A DNA stretch of 64,000 nt, taken from Saprospiraceae bacterium (GTDB taxonomy: Bacteria > Bacteroidota > Bacteroidia > Chitinophagales > Saprospiraceae). How positions within the stretch are numbered: the stretch's first letter is position 1; each line of letters begins with the position of its first letter. The stretch covers positions 62,001 to 126,000 of the forward strand of contig JANQQI010000009.1 in assembly GCA_028285085.1 (NCBI GenBank), in the 5' to 3' direction. The position numbers and the translations under genes were made by a program. This document shows positions 27,979 to 35,386 of the stretch, piece after piece. The notes under the pieces were generated by a model, which was not told the origin of the DNA, searched no databases, and saw only the letters and a list, made by a program, of their open reading frames with translations.

Positions 27979-28347
27979 TTATAGTTTCACATTTAGTATT
28001 CCGAGCCCTTTTTGCCATTCATATTCTAAATCCCGATTCGTTGCATCAACCTGATGATCGATCAGTGTCTCGTGCAAAGCAATCGTCTTATCTCCTTTTA
28101 GATTACGATCCTTGAGCATTTGCTGCCCCGCTTTGTGTAAATTTTTAAAAACCTCATCACTCACCGGTGCCAGCATCAACGTGCGTCGGTCCGGATAATA
28201 TACCATATAGACATTATGCTCTTCACCAAAGATTTCCGTTACCACTTCATGATCGATATGCAAGTGCGAAGCTTGCAAACGCACCTTACTACCTGTCTCA
28301 GCAGAAGATGCCAGTGTCTCTTTCAATTTTTGAGGTGGTATAAACAT
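27979..28347 (-). CDS. unknown 122-aa hydrogenase-operon protein
   Basis: A small soluble protein (MFIPPQKLKETLASSAETGSK..., VYMVYYPDRRTLMLAP, ALHETLIDHQVDATNRDLEY, ending GLGILNVKL). No cysteines or metal motif stand out, and no signal peptide is present. It lies between the maturation protease (61-bp gap) and the paralogous small gene (5-bp gap) and is clearly co-transcribed. I do not recognise a family. Roles in subunit assembly or electron output are possible but unsupported. Confidence 0.7.
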   Translation of the reverse strand: MFIPPQKLKETLASSAETGSKVRLQASHLHIDHEVVTEIFGEEHNVYMVYYPDRRTLMLAPVSDEVFKNLHKAGQQMLKDRNLKGDKTIALHETLIDHQVDATNRDLEYEWQKGLGILNVKL

Positions 28348-28408
28348 TTTCTATAAGCTAGTTAAGATTGATGAGGTAAAAAGTAGGTTTAAATCCGAAA
28401 GTCAATTT

Positions 28409-28903
28409 CTAAGCTTGCAATTCCTTTTCTAAGAAATCAACAATTTTATCGCCTCCAATCCGAGCAGTTTCCGACATCCCAACGTTGAAACGGGTGTCAT
28501 CGATAGCAATTAAATACACATCGATTTCTTTTGGATAGTCATCTCCAAGCATTTTTTTGGCGTAGGACAAGGCTTGATCCCATTTGAGACTATGCAGAAA
28601 AACCATTGGATCGTCCTGAATTTGGCCTTCGACTTCCGAAGCGGGCAATTTATAGGTCGTCCCAACGGGCTCACCGGTATTAATGACGGCATCGACGAGA
28701 ATAATGTGCTCGTGTCCTTTGAGCTTAAACAATACCTCGAAAGCCGAGGTCCCCATGTCAAAAATGCTAATGTGCTCAGCTTCGCCTAGCCGGGTTTTCA
28801 GCTGTTCGATCACATAAATCCCGACGCCATCGTCTGCGCGCACCGGGTTACCGAACCCCAGAACGGCGATCTTTTTTGTATCTGTCAAAATCATTTCTTC
28901 CAT
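28409..28903 (-). CDS. [NiFe]-hydrogenase maturation protease (HyaD/HybD family)
   Basis: The ATG at 28903 (MEEMILTDTKKIAVLGFGNPV, 164 residues) is preferred; the longer frame from 28957 would translate through a hairpin. GFGNPVRADDGVGIYVIEQL carries the conserved nickel-ligand acid in the GNxxxxDDGVG motif, and later FDMGTSAFEVLF and ILVDAV supply the second acid; the usual C-terminal His region is not clear by eye. The enzyme checks nickel insertion and cuts the large-subunit tail after the last active-site His. It directly follows the large-subunit gene. Confidence 0.9.
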   Translation of the reverse strand: MEEMILTDTKKIAVLGFGNPVRADDGVGIYVIEQLKTRLGEAEHISIFDMGTSAFEVLFKLKGHEHIILVDAVINTGEPVGTTYKLPASEVEGQIQDDPMVFLHSLKWDQALSYAKKMLGDDYPKEIDVYLIAIDDTRFNVGMSETARIGGDKIVDFLEKELQA

Positions 28904-28921
28904 CGTTATCCATATAAAACA

Positions 28922-28946
28922 ACCCGTCAAGTAGAATTTGACGGGT
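28922..28946 (-). terminator. intercistronic hairpin after the large-subunit gene
   Basis: ACCCGTCAA (28922-28930) and TTGACGGGT (28938-28946) form a perfect 9-bp stem with a 7-nt loop; on the minus strand a short U-rich stretch (TTGTTTTAT) follows. It lies 27 bp after the large-subunit stop. Because maturation genes continue downstream, it is more likely an attenuator or mRNA-stabilising hairpin that keeps structural subunits in excess than a full stop. Confidence 0.65.
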
Positions 28947-28972
28947 CGCTTTGTCAATAAGCTATTTTTAGT

Positions 28973-30568
28973 TTACAACTTAAATTTTGCGAGTTCTTTC
29001 CCGGTTTTGTTATCGTGTGCATGCACCGTGCAAACCAGACAAGAGTCAAACGAGCGAGCCACCATGCCCACTTCCACCGGATCGTGTGGATCTTCAATCT
29101 CGGTACCTTCCAGTGCCGATTCGATTGGTCCCGGCTTACCTTCGGTATCATTCGGTCCAACGTTCCAAGTTGTTGGTGCGATGATTTGATAGTTTTCAAT
29201 GACGCCATCCTTGATTTTGATCCAGTGCGCCAAAGCACCGCGAGCGGCCTCGGTAGCTCCCCAACCAATACCATCTTGCTCGGTGGGCTTGATGTAGAAC
29301 TCATCGTCAAGGCGTACCTGACTGAGCCACTCGTCAATTTTCAGGTAGAGACGTGGTGCCTCATGCATACGGGCTAATACCCGGGTAAAGACCGATGGCC
29401 CCATTTTCTCCATCACATCCGCAAATAACGGATCGCGGAATTGGTGGTCTTTATTCGCTGGATTAGCGGCCATGATCACACGCGCCAAAGGTCCGGTCTC
29501 GGCCGCGTGGCCCATGAAACGTGGTGCTTTCGCCCAGCTGTATTTACCACCGAAGTTAGAATCTTCGAGGTTCTTAGAATCCGTAGAAGCGGTTGGAATC
29601 GGCTCGTCAAAAGGATGCAAAGCGTCCTCTTGGTTGACGTACCAAGCGTGCTTAATGTGCTCCGCCACTTGCTTGTGGTCCGCTTCGTAGTACTGCTTGC
29701 CATCCCAAAAACCGGATGGACTGATCGTAGCGGCATTACGGCCTTCGATAGTTGGTCGATTGTACATATCCTTGTGCAGGTATGTTCCCCAAGCGAGGAA
29801 TTTACCCACGCCCTGACCGAATTTATCCAGTCCGAATTCCAAGCCAGCACGCAAGAATAAACCTAAATCACTATTGCGGTGTGATTCATTCTCTTCCAGC
29901 CACTCCATCAAGTCATCCCAGCTCTTGATTTGCATATACCGCTCGATGGAGCAGCCCAACCAAACCGTTTCCAGCCAGTCGTTACGGAATTGATTCATAA
30001 TGGAATGCGCACGCGTAATGTCCTTCAAAGTTGGCGCACACATTACCCCACCGGGTACCATATAGCTGGAGTGAGGCCATTGCCCACCGAAGAGGGCATA
30101 AACCTCTACGGGGCGACCACTTGCAGTTACGCCGGTTTGGAACGAAGTACCGACATAAGCTGCAAAGCGCTTTACCACCTCCTGGTACAATGGCTTATTG
30201 GCAAATTTCTTATTTGCCATATCCGTTGCAAAGATCGCATAAAACCAGCGAGGGATACTTTGGATTGTTTCTGTTGCCTGCCCAATGGCGCGTAATAAGA
30301 GTGCATTTGGTGATAAAGTGGTTTTCCACGCCACATCCAAAGCAGAGGAGGCACAGTACAAGTGAGAACCGCCACAGATACCACAGGCACGTGGCGTCAC
30401 GATCAGTCCTGACTGGGGATCTTTGCCCGCGAGAATTTTTTCAAATCCACGGAACATGGCAGCCTGAGTGTGCGCCCGAGTGACGACACCATTCTCCATG
30501 TATACCTTCACATCGAGATCACCTTCTACCCGACCGACCGGAGATATATTGAGTTCTTTCAAAGACAT
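28973..30568 (-). CDS. [NiFe]-hydrogenase large subunit, group 1h-like
   Basis: A 531-residue catalytic subunit. The L1 motif is R60-ACGICGGSH69 (C62, C65 as nickel ligands) and the L2 motif is D508-S-C-L-V-C-T-V-H516 (C510, C513). L2 has DSC where most groups have DPC. Cleavage after H516 would remove 15 residues (from AHDN to the end), the substrate for the adjacent protease. Length, the RACGICGGSH form and the small-subunit type resemble actinobacterial-type group 1h uptake hydrogenases known for oxygen tolerance and high H2 affinity; the related group 1l of Bacteroidota is an alternative. Third gene end to end with the small subunit (39-bp gap). Confidence 0.95.
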   Translation of the reverse strand: MSLKELNISPVGRVEGDLDVKVYMENGVVTRAHTQAAMFRGFEKILAGKDPQSGLIVTPRACGICGGSHLYCASSALDVAWKTTLSPNALLLRAIGQATETIQSIPRWFYAIFATDMANKKFANKPLYQEVVKRFAAYVGTSFQTGVTASGRPVEVYALFGGQWPHSSYMVPGGVMCAPTLKDITRAHSIMNQFRNDWLETVWLGCSIERYMQIKSWDDLMEWLEENESHRNSDLGLFLRAGLEFGLDKFGQGVGKFLAWGTYLHKDMYNRPTIEGRNAATISPSGFWDGKQYYEADHKQVAEHIKHAWYVNQEDALHPFDEPIPTASTDSKNLEDSNFGGKYSWAKAPRFMGHAAETGPLARVIMAANPANKDHQFRDPLFADVMEKMGPSVFTRVLARMHEAPRLYLKIDEWLSQVRLDDEFYIKPTEQDGIGWGATEAARGALAHWIKIKDGVIENYQIIAPTTWNVGPNDTEGKPGPIESALEGTEIEDPHDPVEVGMVARSFDSCLVCTVHAHDNKTGKELAKFKL

Positions 30569-30607
30569 GTTTATCGTTTATTTTGAGAGATAATTGTAAA
30601 AATTGAA

Positions 30608-31588
30608 TTATTTGGAGGTTTCAAAATGCTCCTTGTTCACACCGGTAAGGCTTTCTACAGCGCCCATCACTTTTTCGAATCCAGCACGGCTGTAATAAGC
30701 TAGTTTATTGGTACCGGTAGGCACATCTTTTGGCAAGAACCCCAGGTATTTCATGGTTTTAAACACACTACCTTTTTTCAAATCATGGTGTGGAAAACCT
30801 GGCTCCGTACAGCCCAGGCAAGGGTGATTAGCCCGCGTCTTACTGGACTGGCGATTCCATAAAATACGATTACAACTCGCACGTGTCATTGGCCCACGAC
30901 ATCCCACTTCGTAGAAGAGACACCCACCACGTTTTCCGAAATGCCCATCAACTTTCTGAGCAAATGAAATAGCGTTTGGACAACCCGTCTGTACAAAATC
31001 AGTAAAGAAGGTCTTCGGACGATGATAATCATCGAGCAACACATCACCAATACGGCCCGTCGAAATCGCAACGAGGATTTGGGTGATCCAATCCGGGTGA
31101 GCCGGACAGCCGGGGATATTAATCACAGGCAAGCCACCTTTGGATTTGAAATTACCACCCAAAAAGCCGCCCTTGGCCTTTTTGTGGAATTGCATACCCG
31201 TCGATTCGCTCGGATTCGGTGGTACCGCCGGGATACCTCCCCAAGTCGCACAGTCACCAATCGCGACCACAAACTGAGCGGCGTCAGATAGCTCTTTCAC
31301 CCAGTCCATCATCGGACGCTCGGCGAAGTAGTTCATCTTACCGGTCCCATTCGGTCCCTGTACGATCGATCCTTCAAAAACGAAAATGTCTAACTGAGTT
31401 TTGCCCGAAATACAATCGCGCATCAAATCACTTACCTGATGACCGATTTCCAGTCCTACAGTAGGGTGCCAGAGAATATTGATGCCAAAATCGACGATGA
31501 GCTCTACAACGGTGGGTTCTTGAGCGTCAAGAAAAGACATGGTGTTGCCACTACACGCCCCCCCTTGCAGCCATAATACATTTGCCAT
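30608..31588 (-). CDS. [NiFe]-hydrogenase small subunit, group 1h-like
   Basis: A 326-residue electron-transfer subunit without a Tat signal or C-terminal anchor, so cytosolic or peripheral. It starts MANVLWLQGGACSGNTMSFL; only C12 is present where classical proteins have CxxC, a trait I recall for the actinobacterial-type enzyme, in which an Asp replaces one cysteine of the proximal cluster. Further cluster motifs are AIGDCATWGGIP, NIPGCPAHPDW, and the C-terminal FYEVGCRGP, ASCNRILWN, NHPCLGCTEPGFPH, for the medial and distal [4Fe-4S] clusters. First gene of the structural operon, with a candidate operator and promoter just upstream. Confidence 0.94.
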   Translation of the reverse strand: MANVLWLQGGACSGNTMSFLDAQEPTVVELIVDFGINILWHPTVGLEIGHQVSDLMRDCISGKTQLDIFVFEGSIVQGPNGTGKMNYFAERPMMDWVKELSDAAQFVVAIGDCATWGGIPAVPPNPSESTGMQFHKKAKGGFLGGNFKSKGGLPVINIPGCPAHPDWITQILVAISTGRIGDVLLDDYHRPKTFFTDFVQTGCPNAISFAQKVDGHFGKRGGCLFYEVGCRGPMTRASCNRILWNRQSSKTRANHPCLGCTEPGFPHHDLKKGSVFKTMKYLGFLPKDVPTGTNKLAYYSRAGFEKVMGAVESLTGVNKEHFETSK

Positions 31589-31673
31589 GACTAATTGGAA
31601 GTTATTATTAAAGTGGTTAATTTTCTTTTTACCCTTTCAGGCAAAATTCTGTTCCCAAAGGAACTCCTTACTC

Positions 31674-31681
31674 CAAATATA
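31674..31681 (-). promoter_or_regulatory. candidate -7 element of the hydrogenase promoter
   Basis: On the minus strand TATATTTG fits the Bacteroidota -7 consensus TAnnTTTG, about 86 bp upstream of the small-subunit start. The -33 region expected about 19 bp further upstream falls inside the palindrome at 31696-31715 (a TTTTC there), so a factor on the palindrome would compete with or contact RNA polymerase. Confidence 0.45.
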
Positions 31682-31695
31682 ATAATAGAATTGAG

Positions 31696-31728
31696 TTTAG
31701 AAAATGTTTTCTAAGTATTTTCTAGAAA
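31696..31728 (-). promoter_or_regulatory. candidate TetR operator upstream of the hydrogenase operon
   Basis: TTTAGAAAATGTTTTCTAAG (31696-31715) is a 9+9 palindrome with one mismatch and a TG centre. A second TTTTCTAGAAAA palindrome follows directly (31717-31728), its half site 11 bp (one helical turn) from the first. The core matches the palindrome upstream of hypB in both arms and orientation. The TetR gene starts less than 1 kb away. The 310-bp gap 31589-31898 contains no gene. Confidence 0.65.
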
Positions 31729-31898
31729 AAAATGCCTAATTATTAGAAATAAGCCCCTAAGTTAGACTAAATCTAAATAGCAATCTTGATTTTAACTGAT
31801 TATCAAGGAGTTATGCTTTAGCTCAAAAGACATTGTTAAGGCCGCTGGGGCTACTACAACCCTCAGAGGCATCACTAGAACGTACGAAAGTAAGACTA

Positions 31899-32549
31899 TT
31901 ATTGATCGGAGGAGTGCTGCTGCAGCAGTGGGCGAATCAACTGCTCGAACTCGGCGATACCTGCCTTAGTGAAATAAGGAAAGACTTGGTGCCACACCAT
32001 TTCTTTGAACGAAGTAATGTCCTCCGCCGAAGCTTTGGCGTCGCGTACCAGGTTTTGGGGTACCCAGAAGGTGATCAGTACCCAGATAGCATTCGCCACG
32101 CAATTGTATACCCCCGGCTGTGGCTCATCGATAATCAATCCGCGGCTATGGTTAAAGTCGAAGCGTTTGCGGATTTGGCTGATCATTTTTGAGATATGGA
32201 GTTGGCGCTTAGAGCGAATCTCAGGATAATGTCTTTCGATTTCTAGCAGATCTAAAAAATAGAAGGGATATTTCTGGATGAAGCTGAAATATTTCGTGAG
32301 CTGATTATCGAAATCCATGAGGTTGGGAAAAATACGATAAGTCGATAGCAGTTCTGCCGCTTCCTGGTATAATTCCTCGTTGATGGCATCGATGATGGCT
32401 TCTTTGTTGCGAAAGTGGTAGGCCAGATTACCGGGGCTAATCCCGATTTCATTCGCAATTTGCTGTAGACGGACATTGGCCATCCCTTTTTTATTGAACA
32501 AACGGATGGAGGCATTCAATATCTTCTGCTTTGTGCTCAAGCCTGCCAT
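31899..32549 (-). CDS. TetR-family regulator 1 of the hydrogenase island
   Basis: A 216-residue protein. Residues about 5-50 are a TetR HTH: KQKILNASIRLFNKKGMANVRLQQIANEIGISPGNLAYHFRNKEAII. The C-terminal domain (FIQKYPFYFLDLLEIERHYPEIRSKRQLHI) is helical and closely similar to that of the regulator at 33023, so the two are paralogues. Neither carries a known ligand motif. It is upstream of the hydrogenase structural genes in the same orientation, with the palindromic operator between. Regulation of the hydrogenase regulon is inferred, not shown. Confidence 0.87.
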   Translation of the reverse strand: MAGLSTKQKILNASIRLFNKKGMANVRLQQIANEIGISPGNLAYHFRNKEAIIDAINEELYQEAAELLSTYRIFPNLMDFDNQLTKYFSFIQKYPFYFLDLLEIERHYPEIRSKRQLHISKMISQIRKRFDFNHSRGLIIDEPQPGVYNCVANAIWVLITFWVPQNLVRDAKASAEDITSFKEMVWHQVFPYFTKAGIAEFEQLIRPLLQQHSSDQ

Positions 32550-32602
32550 TTTTAAATTGGTGTTAGTGGTTATTTATATAATGCAAAACGCTTGACCTGT
32601 TA

Positions 32603-32959
32603 TTAGCTTGCACACAGGCCAAAGTCGTCTAATTTTACGGTTAAGGTGCCACGCTGATCTTTAGCAGCTAGTCGCCGCATGTACCAAGCGCTCAACTCTG
32701 CTTTTTTCTTGCTGGGATAACGGGAGATCACACGTTTAATTAATTTTTGAGGTTCTTGGTAGTGCGCAAAGACTAAATGGATTTCCCACATGCCATCTCT
32801 TCTCACAATATTTTCGATCACTGCGGTATCCCTCAACCACCAGTCATCGGATAAAAAATCCATATCCGATTGCTCACCGGGCTTATCCGTGAAGTGCTGG
32901 TTGTTCATTAAATTTAGCAGCTCATCGTAAGCCACAGGATCAAGGTGAAAATTTTTCAT
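32603..32959 (-). CDS. unknown protein, paralogue of the one at 27650
   Basis: A 118-residue soluble protein (MKNFHLDPVAYDELLNLMNNQ, TDKPGEQSDMDFLSDDWWLRD, IHLVFAHYQEPQKLIKRVISRYPSKKKAELSAWYMRR, DQRGTLTVKLDDFGLC). It shares its C-terminal 90 residues with the operon gene at 27650. It is encoded between the two TetR genes (53 and 63 bp gaps), all on the same strand. No motif indicates catalysis. The placement hints at a co-regulator or an assembly factor that is itself controlled by the TetR pair. Confidence 0.7.
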   Translation of the reverse strand: MKNFHLDPVAYDELLNLMNNQHFTDKPGEQSDMDFLSDDWWLRDTAVIENIVRRDGMWEIHLVFAHYQEPQKLIKRVISRYPSKKKAELSAWYMRRLAAKDQRGTLTVKLDDFGLCAS

Positions 32960-33022
32960 TGAGCGAATTATCGGGAAGGATGACTATTTTTATTATACAA
33001 ATCTACTTAAAATACAGGAGGT

Positions 33023-33658
33023 TTAAAAGTAAAAGTCATACGGCATTTCAAGCATTTGCTCGTATTCCCGTCTTCCCATATCCGTAAAAGAGGGCACGAG
33101 GAGATGCCAGATGGCTTGTCGATAATTGTGTTCATCGGGCTGTTCACTCGTTCGTACGGCTTGTTGTGTCCGCCAAAAATCCATGCTCATCCACAACTGC
33201 AAGGCTAGTTGATCAAAGGCCCCTTCGAGTGGTTCGGCCAGCAAGGCCCCTCGCGCGACATTAAAGTCCAGGATAGATCGGAGCTGAGCAATCTGGAAAG
33301 ACACATGCTTTTGGTGTGCTTCCCCAATCGAGGGATAAGCCCGCGTGATTTCCAAGGTGTCGAGATAGAAAAACACATACTCTTGCTGTAGCAGGAACGT
33401 GCGACGGATCAGCCGATCAATATTATCAAATAAGGGGACAATACGGTATTCAGTTAATAGTTCTTTTTGCTTCTTGGTTAAATCATCATAGAGGGCCTGC
33501 AGAATCGCTTCTTTATTGGCATAGTGGTAAGCAATGTTTCCAACGCTCACCAAGGATGCATCCGCAATGTGTTGCAAGCGGACATTGACCATGCCTTGCT
33601 CGTTGAAAAGCTGCAAGGCCGATTCCAGAATTTTTACTTTGTTTTTTGCCATAGGCAT
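33023..33658 (-). CDS. TetR-family regulator 2 of the hydrogenase island
   Basis: I use the ATG at 33658 (a TTG at 33661 and an ATG at 33652 are alternatives), giving 211 residues. The HTH is NKVKILESALQLFNEQGMVNVRLQHIADASLVSVGNIAYHYANKEAIL; the C-terminal domain (YVFFYLDTLEITRAYPSIGEAHQKHVSFQIAQLRSILDFNVARG) parallels that of the regulator at 31899. Two TetR paralogues might form heterodimers or respond to different cues on the same palindrome. It appears to be the first gene of the short TetR transcript. Confidence 0.87.
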   Translation of the reverse strand: MPMAKNKVKILESALQLFNEQGMVNVRLQHIADASLVSVGNIAYHYANKEAILQALYDDLTKKQKELLTEYRIVPLFDNIDRLIRRTFLLQQEYVFFYLDTLEITRAYPSIGEAHQKHVSFQIAQLRSILDFNVARGALLAEPLEGAFDQLALQLWMSMDFWRTQQAVRTSEQPDEHNYRQAIWHLLVPSFTDMGRREYEQMLEMPYDFYF

Positions 33659-33694
33659 CAAGCATTTTATTTATATGCTCTAAACTAGCCAAGT

Positions 33695-34333
33695 TCAAAT
33701 TATGGTAGCCCAAATAAAAGCGATTACGACTAATCCAAACCCGATCATAAAGGCCGCATACGCGATTTCAATTTGTAAAAACGCATTTTTGATTTGCCTT
33801 TCAAAGATATACATCGTTCGAATTTGATTTCCAATTTGCAACTCTTGGCTTTGCACTAATTTATCGTAAGCTGCCTCGTATTCTTCTAGGGTTACCTGAT
33901 CAAACATCCCAACGCCAAAAATATTCTCTTCCAAATTAGGATGTTTGCTGCCCACCTTACGCCTGAATCGCGAAAATAAATCAAAAACGTGTGGTCGGGA
34001 AGCATTAATAGCGAACATTAATGACACAAATGAACAAATCACCATAATCACACCGATGAAATTGCCAAAGCGTAGATGCTGTACCGTATCAAAAAAAATC
34101 ACAATAGCAGAGATAATAGCAGCATTTACCCTAATCATGATGGCGGCCTTGCGGTCAATCATGTTAAAAGAGTTGACATACACTTTGTTTTGATTCCGCA
34201 TAAAGGTCGCAAACGATTTACGAGGCTCCTTCTTCGTATAATAAAGTCCACTTATCACCTCCTCACTATGCTTTTCCTTTTTGTTTTTTTTCTCTTCTAT
34301 TTCATTCATGGCTGAATGGTTTTGGTAGCTCAT
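33695..34333 (-). CDS. Pycsar-effector-like membrane protein (DUF5706/PycTM type)
   Basis: A 212-residue protein with a Lys/Glu-rich N-terminus and two pairs of hydrophobic helices: DRKAAIMIRVNAAIISAIVIFF, IGVIMVICSFVSLMFAINASRP, and a final QIEIAYAAFMIGFGLVVIAFIW. The intervening NIFGVGMFDQVTLEEYEAAYDKLVQSQELQIGNQIRTMYIFERQIKNAF matches the cytoplasmic pattern of PycTM/DUF5706 proteins, which in Pycsar anti-phage systems disrupt the membrane after binding a cyclic pyrimidine nucleotide. No cyclase gene is adjacent, so a defence role is uncertain; orphan family members are common in Bacteroidota. The family call is by pattern. Confidence 0.6.
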   Translation of the reverse strand: MSYQNHSAMNEIEEKKNKKEKHSEEVISGLYYTKKEPRKSFATFMRNQNKVYVNSFNMIDRKAAIMIRVNAAIISAIVIFFDTVQHLRFGNFIGVIMVICSFVSLMFAINASRPHVFDLFSRFRRKVGSKHPNLEENIFGVGMFDQVTLEEYEAAYDKLVQSQELQIGNQIRTMYIFERQIKNAFLQIEIAYAAFMIGFGLVVIAFIWATII

Positions 34334-34400
34334 CTATAAAAGTCGCCAACGAAGAGATGTAATGCACTGACTTTCATCAAGTCTTGTACTGTTTTTATTT

Positions 34401-34502
34401 CTAATACCATAACCAATAGCGATGATTATTACCTTCAGGATCGGCTGCCTGCATTCCGCCCATGAATTGAACAGATGCTGATTTTACGACAACATCAATC
34501 AA
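34401..34502 (-). pseudogene. short relic resembling a glyoxalase/VOC C-terminus
   Basis: A 33-codon minus-strand frame closes with VQFMGGMQAADPEGNNHRYW and a stop at 34401-34403; DPEGN followed by aromatic residues is how many VOC-fold (glyoxalase/PhnB-like) proteins end. It is preceded in frame by a TAG and no start exists, so only a fossil could remain. The other sequence in this 502-bp gap (34334-34835) has no gene that I can see apart from the promoter at 34761. Confidence 0.3.
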
Positions 34503-34760
34503 CTAGATCTGCCTTTGACATTATTTCCTCTTATCCGTTTAGGCAATTCCAATTTGTATCATTTACGCATCTAGTTTTCTGTATCACTGCCACTATCACC
34601 AATCTACACATTACCAACTATTAGGATAAGATAATAGCAAGCATCCCTATTTCTGCACTTAGATTCATTATCTAAAATCTCCTTTTCCTAGCTAGCCCCC
34701 TTCCGGGAAAGCCCGTCTATCAACAATTTTTGGCCCGGCAATCATTTTTTTGGAGATTCT

Positions 34761-34790
34761 TTTGTATTTTTATACAAATAATTACATTTG
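34761..34790 (+). promoter_or_regulatory. Bacteroidota-type promoter of the DUF3276 gene
   Basis: TTTG at 34761-34764 and TACATTTG at 34783-34790 match the TTTG / TAnnTTTG consensus of the primary Bacteroidota sigma factor with an 18-nt spacer. The start codon is 45 bp downstream. Confidence 0.6.
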
Positions 34791-34835
34791 TAATACTCAG
34801 ACAGTACAACATTCTATTCATCAAAACTAAAAAAC

Positions 34836-35270
34836 GTGGATAACGAGAGAAACCAAAGGAGATTCGAGAGCGTGTATTCGAAGAAGGTGCGTGCTGGGAA
34901 ACGAAGAACCTATTTCTTTGATGTCCGAAAAACCAAAGGTGAGGATTACTATCTCACTCTAACTGAAAGTACCAAGCGATTTAATGGAGATGGCTACGAA
35001 CGCCATAAAATCTTTCTCTACAAGGAAGACTTCAATCGTTTCGTACAAGGGCTCGAGGATGCTGTAAATTACGTTAAGACCGAGCTTATGCCGGATTACG
35101 ATTATGACGAGTACACTCGTCGTCACGAAGAATGGGAAGCGAAGCAAGCAGAGGAGAATGGCAGTGATTTTGCTTCCAATAACAACAATGATGTGTCATC
35201 GAATGAAGAGGTAGATGTAACTGAAGAAGTAGATTCCGGTGTAGAAACCGAAGATGACATGTCCTGGTAA
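34836..35270 (+). CDS. PUR-alpha-like nucleic-acid-binding protein (DUF3276)
   Basis: A 144-residue protein with one PUR repeat: RFESVYSKKVRAGKRRTYFFDVRKTKGEDYYLTLTESTKRFNGDGYERHKIFLYKEDFNRFVQGLEDAVNYVKTEL. In this family the beta-sheet binds single-stranded, purine-rich nucleic acid. The last 60 residues are a disordered acidic tail (Asn/Asp/Glu-rich, EEVDVTEEVDSGVETEDD). It is widely conserved in Bacteroidota and probably a single-gene transcript, with its own promoter upstream and a strong terminator downstream. Confidence 0.9.
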   Translation: MDNERNQRRFESVYSKKVRAGKRRTYFFDVRKTKGEDYYLTLTESTKRFNGDGYERHKIFLYKEDFNRFVQGLEDAVNYVKTELMPDYDYDEYTRRHEEWEAKQAEENGSDFASNNNNDVSSNEEVDVTEEVDSGVETEDDMSW

Positions 35271-35307
35271 GACTTTTATGCTTTGATTTTAAAATAGGTT
35301 TTCAATG

Positions 35308-35339
35308 GCGAAATTCTCAAGCAGAATTTCGCTTTTTTT
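35308..35339 (+). terminator. terminator of the DUF3276 gene
   Basis: A perfect 10-bp stem GCGAAATTCT/AGAATTTCGC (35308-35317, 35323-35332) with a 5-nt loop, followed by seven T residues, 37 bp after the stop codon. Confidence 0.9.
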
Positions 35340-35386
35340 CTGTCCGCCCCTCTCCTATTTATTCATTATCAATCCAGCCTAAAAAG

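Noticed and set aside
33695-34333. complete Pycsar defence system
   Set aside because: Only the effector-like gene is present; no cyclase-like gene is adjacent on either side.
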